64,000 nucleotides of DNA, taken from contig CP136069.1 of assembly GCA_032622095.1 (NCBI GenBank), positions 4,576,976 through 4,640,975 on the forward strand, in the 5' to 3' direction. The DNA is from Siphonodentalium dalli. Taxonomy: Eukaryota > Mollusca > Scaphopoda > Gadilida > Siphonodentaliidae. The notes under the pieces were generated by a model. It saw only the letters and a program-made list of their open reading frames with translations, had not been told where the DNA came from and searched no databases. This document shows, one piece after another, positions 23,847 through 34,194 of this stretch. Position numbers and translations under genes: made by a program. Within the stretch, counting starts at the first letter, position 1. The number at the start of each line of letters is the position of its first letter.

Positions 23847-23905
23847 CCTCAACGTTTCGGTAGAATTACCTTCTTCACGAAGCAAGCTAGGTTCGAATGT
23901 TGAGG
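23847..23905 (-). ncRNA. Hammerhead-ribozyme-like motif, copy 2
   Basis: Identical to the copy 1 motif: a 7-bp stem III, core-like TGAAGA, GGTA/TACC stem II and GAAAC. It has the same departure from the CTGANGA core. Confidence 0.58.
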
Positions 23906-24088
23906 TTTTTCCATGGATCTTATATACCCGTGTGAGATAAGCTCCCATTGTGCTCCAGGGTTTCGAGAGACGTGTCAACAGCTATGTTCCTGTTTAAAAC
24001 AAACCGTGAAACAATGCATACAAAATGTTTGGCGCCGTCACGACGCCCGTGTTTATTTAAGATCGCGCGTTCTTAATATATATATATC

Positions 24089-24094
24089 TTTATT
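24089..24094 (-). terminator. LINE polyadenylation signal AATAAA
   Basis: AATAAA on the minus strand, directly followed by G and a run of AT repeats that ends the element at the PLE junction. Confidence 0.65.
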
Positions 24095-24470
24095 GTCCTC
24101 CATTGGTGGAGAGTTGTTATATAATATAAATACAATTTATCACAGTAGCATCACAAAAGCAAACATATATACAAGTACTGACATGAACAAAATGTTACAT
24201 AATAATAAGGAATTATCCAAAATATTTACAGTTAGTTTTGGCACGCACAAAATGCGAAGTCACACATGTATACCGCAATCACGCAGAGACATCCACTAAC
24301 ATTGACACCTATACACCTGGTATACCCAGCATCACACACATTCTCTCACACTCTCTCATACAAACACGCGCACACACACGAACGCACACACATGTTGTCC
24401 ACTCAGACAAACATTCACACAAAACAACAGATGAGAGAACACTACATGCACTAGCTGCTTCTATTGGTAG

Positions 24471-27400
24471 TTATACATCAAGTGGTTGTTGATCAGGTAT
24501 AATGGTATCCGAATAACGACCATCATGTTGAAGGTGGAAGCAATACCATAGTTTGATGCTCGATTTTGCAAAGAATCGCAAGACGAAATGAAAAGAGTTA
24601 GTTCCATCTTCAAGAACTTCAGATGGAACTTTTCCCAAAAATACTGCTAGTTGCGAGCACTTAGGTAGGGAATCTAGGAATATGAAGACGTTTATTCCGA
24701 ATGTGTTGATGATATCATACCAAATTGCGTTGCGTGCACTTGCAATAGATGCACATTCTATTAATACATGATTAATTAAGCACTGGTATAGCTTGTTACA
24801 AAATTTACAACACCCACTATCACCGTAGGCTGTGTGAGCTATCAACCGGACAAGAAAGAGATAAGTGAATTTCTCCTCCGGATATAGCCTACACGTTCGC
24901 CATATGAGTGAAGACGTCAGAGAGGCTTGCATTAGCCCATATTGTCTTAAGTTATTTTCTGCAGTTATGGAAGATCTCCACCGTTCGTCGTCTGATTTGT
25001 GTACTTCAGTTTTCACGGTATGTTTCCACGACTCTTTAGATGGAAAGATGCCAGTCTGTGCAAAGACTGCGAGGTACTCGTGTAAGTTGTATTTATGTAA
25101 AACATGGACTATATCTGCAATGAATGATTTCTGATTACAACATAATTCAATAATATAACTGTGCAATCTCATCAGGAATAACATTTTGGCAGTTTTACAA
25201 ACATCAAGCCTACACAAGGTAGCAAATAGACTCAGCTTTCTTTTGTCAATGAATGATGTAAGTTCACTGCAACCTACAAGACCCTGTACAATGCATGTGC
25301 GAGTATGTGCCGGAAAACCTTGCATATTTTTGAGACAGAAGCGGTGAGCCTTTTCGAGAAAGGTATAATCAGTATTAGACAAGCCCCACATTAGCTCGCT
25401 ACCGTACAGGGCCTTGGGGATCACAATTGACTTATATATTTTAAGACAGCTGTCTGGAGTTATGCCTCCAGCATAAACACCTGCATTCGTCAAGGATAGA
25501 TAGGTCCCTCTAAGTTTTGTGCAAACACTGTTGACCAGTTTAGAATTGAAGCTAAATTTTTCTATATTGATGCCCAAGTGTTTTCCAGAGGAGACTTCTT
25601 CGATAATGGTATTGCCAAATTGCCATGAACGCTGAGCTTTCGCAAATTCTTTTTGCGATTCATTAAATACTATTATGAAAGTTTTCGACGAGTTATATAA
25701 GTATCTCCATTTTGTACTATACTTCAGACATATAGAACATAGTGTAGTAAGTCCAGTTTCAGATAATGACAGCAAGGCCATGTCATCTGCCTGTACTGGC
25801 GATGTGCAGTTTATTTCATTCAGATGAAGTCCACAGGAGGAATTTGTAAGATCTTCAATTAGATCGTCCACATATATCATATATAATAGAGGCGATAGAA
25901 TCGACCCTTGTCTGGCTCCCTGTAGGATATCGAACCAGTTGGATGTATATTGCCTATATTTCACACAACATTTTATACCAGATAAGAGCGATTTGAATAC
26001 ATGCCACATTTGGCCGCCAAAGCCCCTCTTGTGCAGTTTCAACAGCAATCCATTTAGCCACACAGAATCAAAAGCCTTACGTACGTCTAAAAAACAAGAG
26101 AATAATTTACTATGTGATTCTTTGGTATAAGTTATACACTCCTGTAGTAAATAGGATGTTGCCATGCAACTAACACCACGTTGGAATCCATGCTGTAGTG
26201 AATTGACTGTTATTAGTGTTGGTGTGTATGTTTGCATGCGCACAAGAAGGACTTTTTCAAATAATTTATATAACGAAGGCATAATGGTGATAGGTCTGTA
26301 ACTATCAAATGCATGCATGGGCTTCTTGCCACCCTTGTACAAAGAAATCATTACTCCTTTCTTTGCACTCTCAGGTACATGTGCATATTGAAGCATTTTA
26401 CTGTACATATAACAGAGTCTGTGCATGAGTGGCGAGCCACTATATAAGATGTGCTCATTGGCTATTAAGTCATATCCCATTGCCTTATTTTTATTGAGCT
26501 TTGGGATAATATTGGTCAGCTCCGATTCAGTAATGGGATTGCAAAGAACACCGTCTACAATATTTGTTGATTTTGATTTTTCCTGCGAAGATACGAAATT
26601 GTTGACAAATTCAAAATGGACTGGGTCAAAACTCTCATCTTGCATGGGAAGAAACAAGTTTGCGTAATATGAGCCCCATGCATTTGATATGTCGCAATTG
26701 CTGCGGAGCGTTTCTCCGTTATGTATGAAGTGCGGAGATGAAAGAGTATTGCGCATTTTGCGTTTTGCATTAAAAATGCGGAAAAATGAATCCTGATCAA
26801 CTTCTGCGCATTTGTCAATTTCTGCATCACGTTCGCGCATGAATTTTTCTGACTGTTTACGATGTTCTCGTCTGAATTCGCGCTTGGCCTCTTTATATTG
26901 AATGAAGGAATTAGAGGATTCGTCACGAGGCCGACCTTCAGCTATCCACGTTCTGCGACAAGAGCGCATGCTATAGTGAGTAGCTTTCAACGTATCGTTC
27001 CAGTATGGTTTCACGTGACTTCTGAATTTTATTTTTGGGACGACTTTTGAGGCGTTATTAAGGGCAGAGATTATTGCGTCATAATAGTGATCCAAAGAAG
27101 TTATATCGGTGATTTCAAATTTAGGGCAGTTATTTTCTACATCGGTTGAGAATGTTTCAGCGAGGGATGAATTTGAACACAGAGCTGACCATTTCATTTT
27201 GAATGAACACATATTATGTGACGAATAGCTCACTGGAGCACACACCGATTCATCCATATGCAATACAATTGGTCGATGTGTAGATACGTCAATACTTTCA
27301 TCAATTAGAATGTCTACCATTTGTATTTTATATTCCATAGACTTATGCATGAGGAAATGATCAATTATTGACCCCGATTCGGGCGACATAGGAGGAACGA

Positions 27401-28010
27401 AGGTTTTCACAGGAGTTGCTTTGAACGTGTTTTCAATCGGAGAGAAGACACCTTTGTCGTTATAGAGGTACGAGAGAGCGACACTTCGTGGATTTGCTCT
27501 TAGTGAGTTGGCATTGAAATCACCCATAACAACAACAGTTCCAAGTGGGCGATACGAGTCAAATATATTGGTAACTTTCTGCATATAATTGGAAAAGAGA
27601 TCATGTGAATGGTTGGACGAGGGAAGATATACTTGGAAAATATAATAAAAATTCCCTTCACCAGCATGCACCTGAATGCCAATTATACGGTCGTCGGATG
27701 TATCTATAATTGAGACAACATTGTTCCAGCGCTTGTGCCAAAATAAAGCGACTCCAGCTTTCGGTCGACCTCTTTTATTTACGCCGACCATGGACGCATC
27801 ACACACTGTATGAGAAATGTAATATTGGGATAAGTACTGCATAAATGATGAGTTTGAATCTCGCAGCCAGTGTTCTGATACACCGCATATATCAATGTTC
27901 TGGTTGTCCAAGATCTTTGATAGATATGATGAAGAAGAGAAAATACCAGTTGCATTCCACGACATGAGCGTAATCATGATGAAAATAGTTAGTGACCTGA
28001 GAATCGTCAT
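24471..28010 (-). CDS. LINE ORF2: APE endonuclease plus reverse transcriptase
   Basis: 1179 residues from an ATG at 28010. The N-terminal apurinic-like endonuclease shows SWNATGI (17-23), SEHWL (45-49), MGDFNAN (162-168), IIDHF (215-219) and STHRPI (243-248). The central RT shows FLDVRKAFDSVW with Asp642, GARQGSILSPLLY (698-710) and a catalytic QADDM with Asp742/743, where most LINEs have F/YADD. A C-terminal knuckle C-x2-C-x9-H-x4-C spans 1068-1086. It nicks target DNA and reverse transcribes the element RNA. No stops or frameshifts, so it may be active or young. ORF2 is in the same frame as ORF1, separated by one TAA and 13 further codons. Confidence 0.93.
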   Translation of the reverse strand: MTILRSLTIFIMITLMSWNATGIFSSSSYLSKILDNQNIDICGVSEHWLRDSNSSFMQYLSQYYISHTVCDASMVGVNKRGRPKAGVALFWHKRWNNVVSIIDTSDDRIIGIQVHAGEGNFYYIFQVYLPSSNHSHDLFSNYMQKVTNIFDSYRPLGTVVVMGDFNANSLRANPRSVALSYLYNDKGVFSPIENTFKATPVKTFVPPMSPESGSIIDHFLMHKSMEYKIQMVDILIDESIDVSTHRPIVLHMDESVCAPVSYSSHNMCSFKMKWSALCSNSSLAETFSTDVENNCPKFEITDITSLDHYYDAIISALNNASKVVPKIKFRSHVKPYWNDTLKATHYSMRSCRRTWIAEGRPRDESSNSFIQYKEAKREFRREHRKQSEKFMRERDAEIDKCAEVDQDSFFRIFNAKRKMRNTLSSPHFIHNGETLRSNCDISNAWGSYYANLFLPMQDESFDPVHFEFVNNFVSSQEKSKSTNIVDGVLCNPITESELTNIIPKLNKNKAMGYDLIANEHILYSGSPLMHRLCYMYSKMLQYAHVPESAKKGVMISLYKGGKKPMHAFDSYRPITIMPSLYKLFEKVLLVRMQTYTPTLITVNSLQHGFQRGVSCMATSYLLQECITYTKESHSKLFSCFLDVRKAFDSVWLNGLLLKLHKRGFGGQMWHVFKSLLSGIKCCVKYRQYTSNWFDILQGARQGSILSPLLYMIYVDDLIEDLTNSSCGLHLNEINCTSPVQADDMALLSLSETGLTTLCSICLKYSTKWRYLYNSSKTFIIVFNESQKEFAKAQRSWQFGNTIIEEVSSGKHLGINIEKFSFNSKLVNSVCTKLRGTYLSLTNAGVYAGGITPDSCLKIYKSIVIPKALYGSELMWGLSNTDYTFLEKAHRFCLKNMQGFPAHTRTCIVQGLVGCSELTSFIDKRKLSLFATLCRLDVCKTAKMLFLMRLHSYIIELCCNQKSFIADIVHVLHKYNLHEYLAVFAQTGIFPSKESWKHTVKTEVHKSDDERWRSSITAENNLRQYGLMQASLTSSLIWRTCRLYPEEKFTYLFLVRLIAHTAYGDSGCCKFCNKLYQCLINHVLIECASIASARNAIWYDIINTFGINVFIFLDSLPKCSQLAVFLGKVPSEVLEDGTNSFHFVLRFFAKSSIKLWYCFHLQHDGRYSDTIIPDQQPLDV

Positions 28011-28049
28011 ACTGTTGAAGAGCGAACGCTTGTTTGAGAGGGACGTAAA

Positions 28050-30008
28050 TTAGCCCCAGTGAGATCTGACACTATCGTTAGGTCCAGATCGTGATACATC
28101 CAGGCTTGGAGTGTCCAGACGAACACAAATGGCTCCATCGGGCCAGAAATCTCTGTCGAGTATAATTGCTGAGTGCTCATGGAAAATATTCAATCTAGCG
28201 TATGAATCTTCACCATCTCTGGAGAACAGTCTAACAACTGAGAAATTGATCCTACTGTCGTGTAAATATTTTTCAATGCTAGATTGAGTGATTTCATTTC
28301 CGAATTTTGACAGGATGAAACGTTCTGTTTTAATAGGAAATTTAGAACTGTATTTGGACTTGCGAAATGCTCGGTGACTATTAGATCTACGGTCATATTG
28401 GTCAGCTGTTCTGTCGTGATTGCGTTGGTAGTTTTGGTCTCGTTGTTGGCGGGATTGACCTCTGAATGGTGAATAACGTCTGTCACTGTAGTCAGGGCAG
28501 TATCGCCTCTCTGACGGATGAGAATTATTATACCGGTCTCTAGAATAATGCCGTTCGCGTGATTGGTTCAATGGATGAGAACTTTGTCTTGGCTGAGATG
28601 TTCGTTGTGAACGAGAATGTTGTCGAGAGTGATGACGACGATGCTGTGACCGAGAACGAGAACGAGAGCGCTGGCGCGAACTACCATTTGAGCGAGAACG
28701 GTGCCGAAGCTCATTCGACGTGCGACGTTGTTGGATTTCTTCATCGACTGCTTGGTCGAGATTTGATTCGACATCGGCCGATTTAATAGAGATATCGTGG
28801 AATGATTGTCCGACATTTGACTCGATATCAGCAACGTTAACAGAATGTTCATGTACACCATCGATTTTGGTAGACGTGGACTGGACATCATCATCAGTAC
28901 GCTGGTATGTTGAGTGCATTCTCTCTCGGAGCTCGTCGAAGAATGTCCCCATTGTAGATTTTATGAATTTGACACATTCTGCGGTACATGAAGAGTTATC
29001 ACAGGAGTTATCACATTTGGGTTTATTTTCAGAAATAATATTTACTTTTTTCTCTAAAACTCCAATGCATCCTGTATTATAATTTATCCTGACCCATTCC
29101 TTCTCAAACCTCTCAATCACGTGAGAGAAATCCTGGCGCATCAATTTGAAATCGGATTTAATATGGTTAGCATCATTCAAAGTGTCATCTTGGATTTGTT
29201 CGATTTTAGTTTTATTGATATGTATTGCTCTCTTCATCTCAGCGAGATCCGTTTCGATTATTTTGACCCTGGCGTCTAAGCCGGAAATATTTCCTTGGAT
29301 AAGCGGTACGTCGACATTTATTGTTTTATTTATAACAGAATTCCATTCCTTGAGGACACTTAACTCCACTTTAATAGCATTCATTGAATTCAGAATAGTG
29401 TTGAGTTTTGTTTGTATATCAGAATCGTTATGTTTCGGAGGTTGGGATGTTAACTGACTTCTTGTTGTAGCTCCTGTTGGATTCACCATTTCTGAGATAT
29501 TGTCATATGAATGATCAACCATGAACAAGAGAAGATTGTAGATATCTCGTGAAAGCTTATCTGCCAACGATAACTGGTGTGAATCTATTTTGTCTGACTT
29601 TTTTGGTTTCAGTCTCTTTTTGAGAAATACTGTCTGGTCTAATTCATGAATAGGTGAATCCTGTAGCTGTGCGAATAAATTCTGTCGAAGTTTCTCAAGA
29701 TATGTCTCACAGTTATCACATGTGTTGATTATTATCCTCATGAAATCATCTTTCGGTGTATTATGAATGAAACTTGATACCCATGATATAGCTTGTCCGA
29801 GATCGTTATTACACGCGGAGTCACCTTTGATAATAGTGTTAACCAGTTCTATGGATGCAGGTAGGTCTACCGGTTCGTCTATATGTTTGTCAGGTAATGG
29901 GTTAACACATTCAATAGTTTCATGATGCGTGATGTCAGATTCTTGGGAGTAGGATTGGACGTTTGTTCCATTGAGTATATCGTAAGAGCTGGTTATCAGG
30001 TTTTCCAT
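28050..30008 (-). CDS. LINE ORF1: coiled-coil, Arg-Ser-rich nucleic-acid-binding protein
   Basis: 652 residues. The N-terminal third is acidic, a predicted coiled coil lies around residues 190-310, and a strongly Arg/Ser-rich region covers about 440-560. A C-terminal RRM-like domain follows (about 570-640), with RFILSKFGNEI near its start and DRDFWPDGAICVRL near its end, the latter resembling the FWPxGxxVRR signature of invertebrate LINE ORF1 proteins. It is probably the RNA-packaging chaperone of the element. It is followed by ORF2 after one in-frame TAA. The frame is intact. Confidence 0.88.
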   Translation of the reverse strand: MENLITSSYDILNGTNVQSYSQESDITHHETIECVNPLPDKHIDEPVDLPASIELVNTIIKGDSACNNDLGQAISWVSSFIHNTPKDDFMRIIINTCDNCETYLEKLRQNLFAQLQDSPIHELDQTVFLKKRLKPKKSDKIDSHQLSLADKLSRDIYNLLLFMVDHSYDNISEMVNPTGATTRSQLTSQPPKHNDSDIQTKLNTILNSMNAIKVELSVLKEWNSVINKTINVDVPLIQGNISGLDARVKIIETDLAEMKRAIHINKTKIEQIQDDTLNDANHIKSDFKLMRQDFSHVIERFEKEWVRINYNTGCIGVLEKKVNIISENKPKCDNSCDNSSCTAECVKFIKSTMGTFFDELRERMHSTYQRTDDDVQSTSTKIDGVHEHSVNVADIESNVGQSFHDISIKSADVESNLDQAVDEEIQQRRTSNELRHRSRSNGSSRQRSRSRSRSQHRRHHSRQHSRSQRTSQPRQSSHPLNQSRERHYSRDRYNNSHPSERRYCPDYSDRRYSPFRGQSRQQRDQNYQRNHDRTADQYDRRSNSHRAFRKSKYSSKFPIKTERFILSKFGNEITQSSIEKYLHDSRINFSVVRLFSRDGEDSYARLNIFHEHSAIILDRDFWPDGAICVRLDTPSLDVSRSGPNDSVRSHWG

Positions 30009-30730
30009 AATTGCAATGGGTATGGAATTGCTTCGAAACGGAACGGGCGTTAAACGTTCGAATGTCGTCGCTTTAGAACATATCCGTTAGCTGCAATGTG
30101 CCACAGTACATGACCAGTGGCTATTTGATTACTTTTCCATATCGCACTGTTAGATACTGTCTACTGGAGCGTGACATTTTCACAGCGACGTGGAGTGTCC
30201 ATAACCATGATCAATGTATAGAAAATCAATTAAGTCCAAACAATGGGTTGGGCAATATGGCGTCTACATATAGTGTCAACAAGAAGGTGGATACATTTAC
30301 AATGGTTGAACGACGTGATTTGCCAAAAGAGAATACTCATCCATCGGGAATGGGATATGTCCCTCCTTTACATCACGTTGGTGTGGCATTCCTTTCATAA
30401 CATTTTGATCCAACTAAAGGTCCTATAGAATCAGTCATTTTGAAGAAAAACTGGATAATTATGACAACAAAATAGAGGCTGCTTTATTGTTTACACCGGA
30501 AGCCGAGTCTGCACATGCATATATATGGTATGATAGAAGCCACCAGGTAGCTTTTGTTCAAATGTTCACATATTCTCATTTCCGAGCAATAACACTTTGT
30601 CAACATTTACAGATATAGGGCCAATCCGACATGTTGCAATGTTGATAAATTGCTTCCGGATGATCGACTGGGTTCATTGGATCAATGCAGTATATGGGCC
30701 AACTAATAAATCTATGCATGAATGCACCAC
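30009..30730. other. LINE 5' UTR and flank, no gene recognised
   Basis: Sequence upstream of LINE ORF1. A plus-strand ORF of 100 codons at 30098-30400 has no recognised motif. The direct repeat CATGCATATATATGGTAT at 30514-30531 may mark the edge of the inserted block. The remaining 200 bp are unremarkable. Confidence 0.45.
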
Positions 30731-31060
30731 ACAGCAACATAATTATGTGATAGCCGGTCCCGCAAAGGGCGCAGCAACATAATTATGTGATATTCGTCCC
30801 CGAAAATGGCACAGCAACATAATTATGTGATATCCGGTCTTCGCAAAGGGCACATCAACATAATTATGTGATATCCGGTCCCCGCAAAGGGCACAGCAAC
30901 ATAATTATGTTATATCCGGTCCCCGCCAAGGGCACAGCAACATAATTATGTTATATCCGGTCCCCGCAAAGGGCACAGCAACATAATTATGTGATATCCG
31001 GTCCCCGCAAAGGGCACAGCTGCATAATTATGTGATATCCGGTCCCCGCAAAGGGAATTT
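30731..31060. repeat. 41-bp tandem repeat, eight copies
   Basis: Units of about 39-41 bp, each with the 10-base palindrome CATAATTATG followed by TGATATCCGGTCCCCGCAAA. Copies start near 30733, 30772, 30812, 30853, 30894, 30935, 30976 and 31017. The array stops just before the 25-bp satellite. Confidence 0.93.
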
Positions 31061-31082
31061 ACGATGAGGTTTATTAATTTTC

Positions 31083-31600
31083 TGATGACTATATATAATC
31101 TGGCCTGTGATGACTATATATAATCTGGCCTGTGATGACTCTATATAATCTGGCCTGTGATGACTATATATAATCTGGCCTGTGATGACTATATATAATC
31201 TGGCCTGTGATGACTCTATATAATCTGGCCTGTGATGACTATATATAATCTGGTATGTGATGACTATATATAATCTGGTATGTGATGACTATATATAATC
31301 TGGTATGCGATGACTATATATAGTCTGGTATGTGATGACTATATATAATCTGGTATGTGATGACTATATATAATCTGGTATGTGATGACTATATATAATT
31401 TGGTCTGTGATGACTATATATAATATGGCCTGTGGTGACTATATATAATCTGGCCTGTGATGACTATATATAATTTGGTCTGTGATGACTATATATAATC
31501 TGGACTGTGATGACTATATATAATTTGGCCTGTGATGACTATATATAATCTGGCCTGTGATGACTATATATAATCTGGCCTGTGATGACTATATATAATA
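31083..31600. repeat. 25-bp satellite, segment 1
   Basis: Tandem 25-bp units starting TGATGACTATATATAATCTG and ending in GTATG, GCCTG or GTCTG. This is the left end of the long array, interrupted at 31601 by Helitron-like units. Confidence 0.97.
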
Positions 31601-32346
31601 CTAGAAGGTGACCCGACTTCGTCCGGGCTATTAAAAAACCAAATTTCAAGTCGATTGCTCCACCCGTTTCCTAGATCTGGTCTGCGCATGCGCGAAGCTG
31701 GCGTCGCACGTGCTCGGCGACCCGATAAAATTCGTATCCGGGGCAAGATACATTCACATACCAAATTTCAAGTCGATAGCTACACCCGTTTCCGAGATAT
31801 ATAGCCCAATGTCATTTGCGGATACCTCGGTCGGTGATGAGTTAACGCGACACAGTCAAATGCATCGGCAGGGTGAGAGTTAACGTAATCTAACTTTATG
31901 ACCTCTGACGACGTCATAGAAATTACGCATTGATTTTATCCTGATAAAAGCATCGTACCACTTGTACCTAATAATTGAGGCAGATAACTAAAACGGAGAC
32001 ATACATATTATATATCGTTGGAAAGATGAAGCCACACAGATTCTAACCGTGCAAATTATATGACTGGCAATTTATTATTCGCGCTATATCGAATCGATTT
32101 GTGAGCACCGAACTGAAATATATTAGCGCAAAAACGGCGTAAAAATAGATTTGACCTCCGCACGTGAAAAGTTGACCTCGCACGGACAAATAAATATGCC
32201 TATGTTCGTCTCCGGCCGAAAATACCCTAAAATACCAAATTTCATTGAAATTGGCATAGTCGTTTTCGAGTCCATCGATTTCAAACACACAAACTTACAA
32301 ACTTACAAACTTACACACACACAGATCTTTCAAAATATATAATAGA
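31601..32346 (-). mobile_element. Helitron-like non-autonomous element, unit 1
   Basis: On the minus strand the unit starts TCTATTATATATTTTGAAAG and ends CTAG. About seven bases before CTAG is a hairpin (CCCGAC/GTC-C-GGG with a TTC loop in plus-strand notation). 5'-TC, 3' hairpin plus CTRR and A^T insertion are the Helitron hallmarks. No Rep/helicase ORF is present. Its 5' end is joined directly to the CTAG end of unit 2. Confidence 0.78.
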
Positions 32347-33212
32347 CTAGAAGGTGACCCGACTTCGTCCGGGCTATTAAAAAACCAAATTTCAAGTCGA
32401 TTGCTCCACCCGTTTCCTAGATCTGGTCTGCGCATGCGCGAAGCTGGTGTCGCACGTGCTCGGCGACCCGATAAAATTCGTATCCGGGGCAAGATACATT
32501 CACATACCAAATTTAAAGTCAATATCTCAACCCGTTTACGAGATCTCGTCTGCGCATGCGCGAAGCTGGCGTCGCACGTGCTCGGCGACCCGATAAAATT
32601 CGTATCCGGGGCAAGATACATTCACATACCAAATTTCAAGTCGATAGCTACACCCGTTTCCGAGATATATAGCCCAATGTCATTTGCGGATACCTCGGTC
32701 GGTGATGAGTTAACGCGACACAGTCAAATGCATCGGCAGGGTGAGAGTTAACGTAATCTAACTTTATGACCTCTGACGACGTCATAGAATTTACGCATTG
32801 ATTTTATCCTGATAAAAGATCGCACCACTTGTACCTAATAATTGAGGCAGATAACTAAAACGGATACATACATATTATATATCGTTGGAAAGATGAAGCC
32901 ACACAGATTCTAACCGTGCAAATTATATGACTGGCAATTTATTATTCGCGCTATATCGTATCGATTTGTGAGCACCGAACTGAAATATATTAGCGCAAAA
33001 CGGCGTAAAAACAGATTTGACCTCCGCACGTGAAAAGTTGACCTCGCACGGACAAATAAATATGCCTATGTTCGTCTCCGGCCGAAAATACCCTAAAATA
33101 CCAAATTTCATCGAAATTGGCTTAGTCGTTTTCGAGTCCATCGATTTCAAACACACAAACAAACTTACACACAAACTTACACATACACAGATCTTTCAAA
33201 ATATATAATAGA
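32347..33212 (-). mobile_element. Helitron-like non-autonomous element, unit 2
   Basis: Same termini as unit 1 (5'-TCTATTATAT, 3' hairpin and CTAG), 866 bp. It differs from unit 1 mainly by an extra copy of an internal block of about 122 bp with the palindrome GCGCATGCGC. Joined without spacer to units 1 and 3. Confidence 0.78.
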
Positions 33213-33722
33213 CTAGCCGATGAGCCCGACGTTGTCCGGGCTATTCAAAAACCAAATTTCAAGTCGACAGCTCTACCCGTTTCCGAGATCTGGTCTGCGC
33301 ATGCGCGAAGCTGGCGTCGCACGGACTCGGCGACCCGATAAAATTCGTATCCGGGGCAAGATACATTCACATAGCAAATTTCAAGTCGATAGCTCCACCC
33401 GTTTCCGAGATCTGGTCTGCGCATGCGCGAAGCTGGCGTCGCACGGGCGCGGCGACCCGATAAAATTCGTATCCGGGGCATGATACATTCACATAGCAAA
33501 TTTCAAGTCGATAGCTCCACCCGTTTCCGAGATCTCGTCTGCGCATGCGCGAAGCGGGCGCCGCACGGGCTCGCCAATACGACAACGTTCACCGCCCGGT
33601 CAAACTACACACACGTACCAAGTTTCGTCCCGATCGGTCGAGAATCGTAGATTTGTATAAATGACAGACAGACAAACAAACAAACATACATACAGACAGA
33701 GGTCTTCAAAATATATATGAGA
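33213..33722 (-). mobile_element. Helitron-like non-autonomous element, unit 3
   Basis: 510 bp, starting TCTCATATATATTTTGAAGA and ending with a GCCCGAC/GTC-C-GGGC hairpin and CTAG. It carries about 2.5 copies of the 122-bp internal repeat (starts near 33253, 33375 and 33497). Terminal and hairpin changes relative to unit 1 keep base pairing. The host base before TC is A and the base after CTAG of unit 1 is T, matching insertion in a satellite variant reading ATAATATGG on the plus strand. Confidence 0.75.
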
Positions 33723-34194
33723 TGGTCTGTGATGACTATATATAATCTGGCCTGTGATGACTATATATAATCTGGCCTGTGATGACTATATATAATCTGG
33801 TCTGTGATGACTATATATAATCTGGTATGTGATGACTATATATAATTTGGCCTGTGATGACTATATATAATCTGGCCTGTGATGACTATATATAATCTGG
33901 CCTGTGATGACTCTATATAATCTGGTATGTGATGACTATATATAATCTGGCCTGTGATGACTCTATATAATCTGGCCTGTGATGACTATATATAATCTGG
34001 CCTGTGATGACTATATATAATCTGGCCTGTGATGACTCTATATAATCTGGTATGTGATGACTATATATAATCTGGCCTGTGATGACTCTATATAATCTGG
34101 CCTGTGATGACTATAAAATCTGGTCTGTGATGACTATATATAATCTGGTCTGTGATGACTATATATAATCTGGTCTGTGATGACTATATATATA
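33723..34194. repeat. 25-bp satellite, segment 2
   Basis: Continuation of the 25-bp array between the two Helitron-like insertions, with the same unit variants. Confidence 0.97.

Larger units (their letters stand above)
18500..24076 (-). mobile_element. Penelope-like element, copy 2 (ORF1 disrupted)
   Basis: Same order and nearly the same sequence as copy 1, lying head to tail with it on the minus strand. The difference in length comes from a minisatellite of about 1.6 kb that replaces roughly 620 bp of ORF1. The 5' end at 24076 directly abuts the 3' tail of the LINE. Head-to-tail PLE copies are typical of the family. Confidence 0.9.
24077..30513 (-). mobile_element. LINE (non-LTR retrotransposon) with ORF1 and ORF2
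   Basis: Minus-strand element with a nucleic-acid-binding ORF1, an APE-type endonuclease plus RT ORF2, a 3' UTR with CA-rich stretches and a 3' end at an AATAAA signal followed by an (AT)n tail abutting PLE copy 2. The 5' boundary is not certain. I place it at the direct repeat CATGCATATATATGGTAT (30514-30531), also present at 13871-13888, but it could be nearer the ORF1 start at 30008. A clade could not be fixed by eye. Confidence 0.85.

Noticed and set aside
28559-29457. Plus-strand ORFs of 75-120 codons opposite the LINE ORF1
   Set aside because: Antisense shadows of the intact minus-strand ORF1.
30098-30400. 100-codon plus-strand ORF upstream of the LINE
   Set aside because: No recognised motif, antisense to the LINE, and could be chance; not annotated as a gene.
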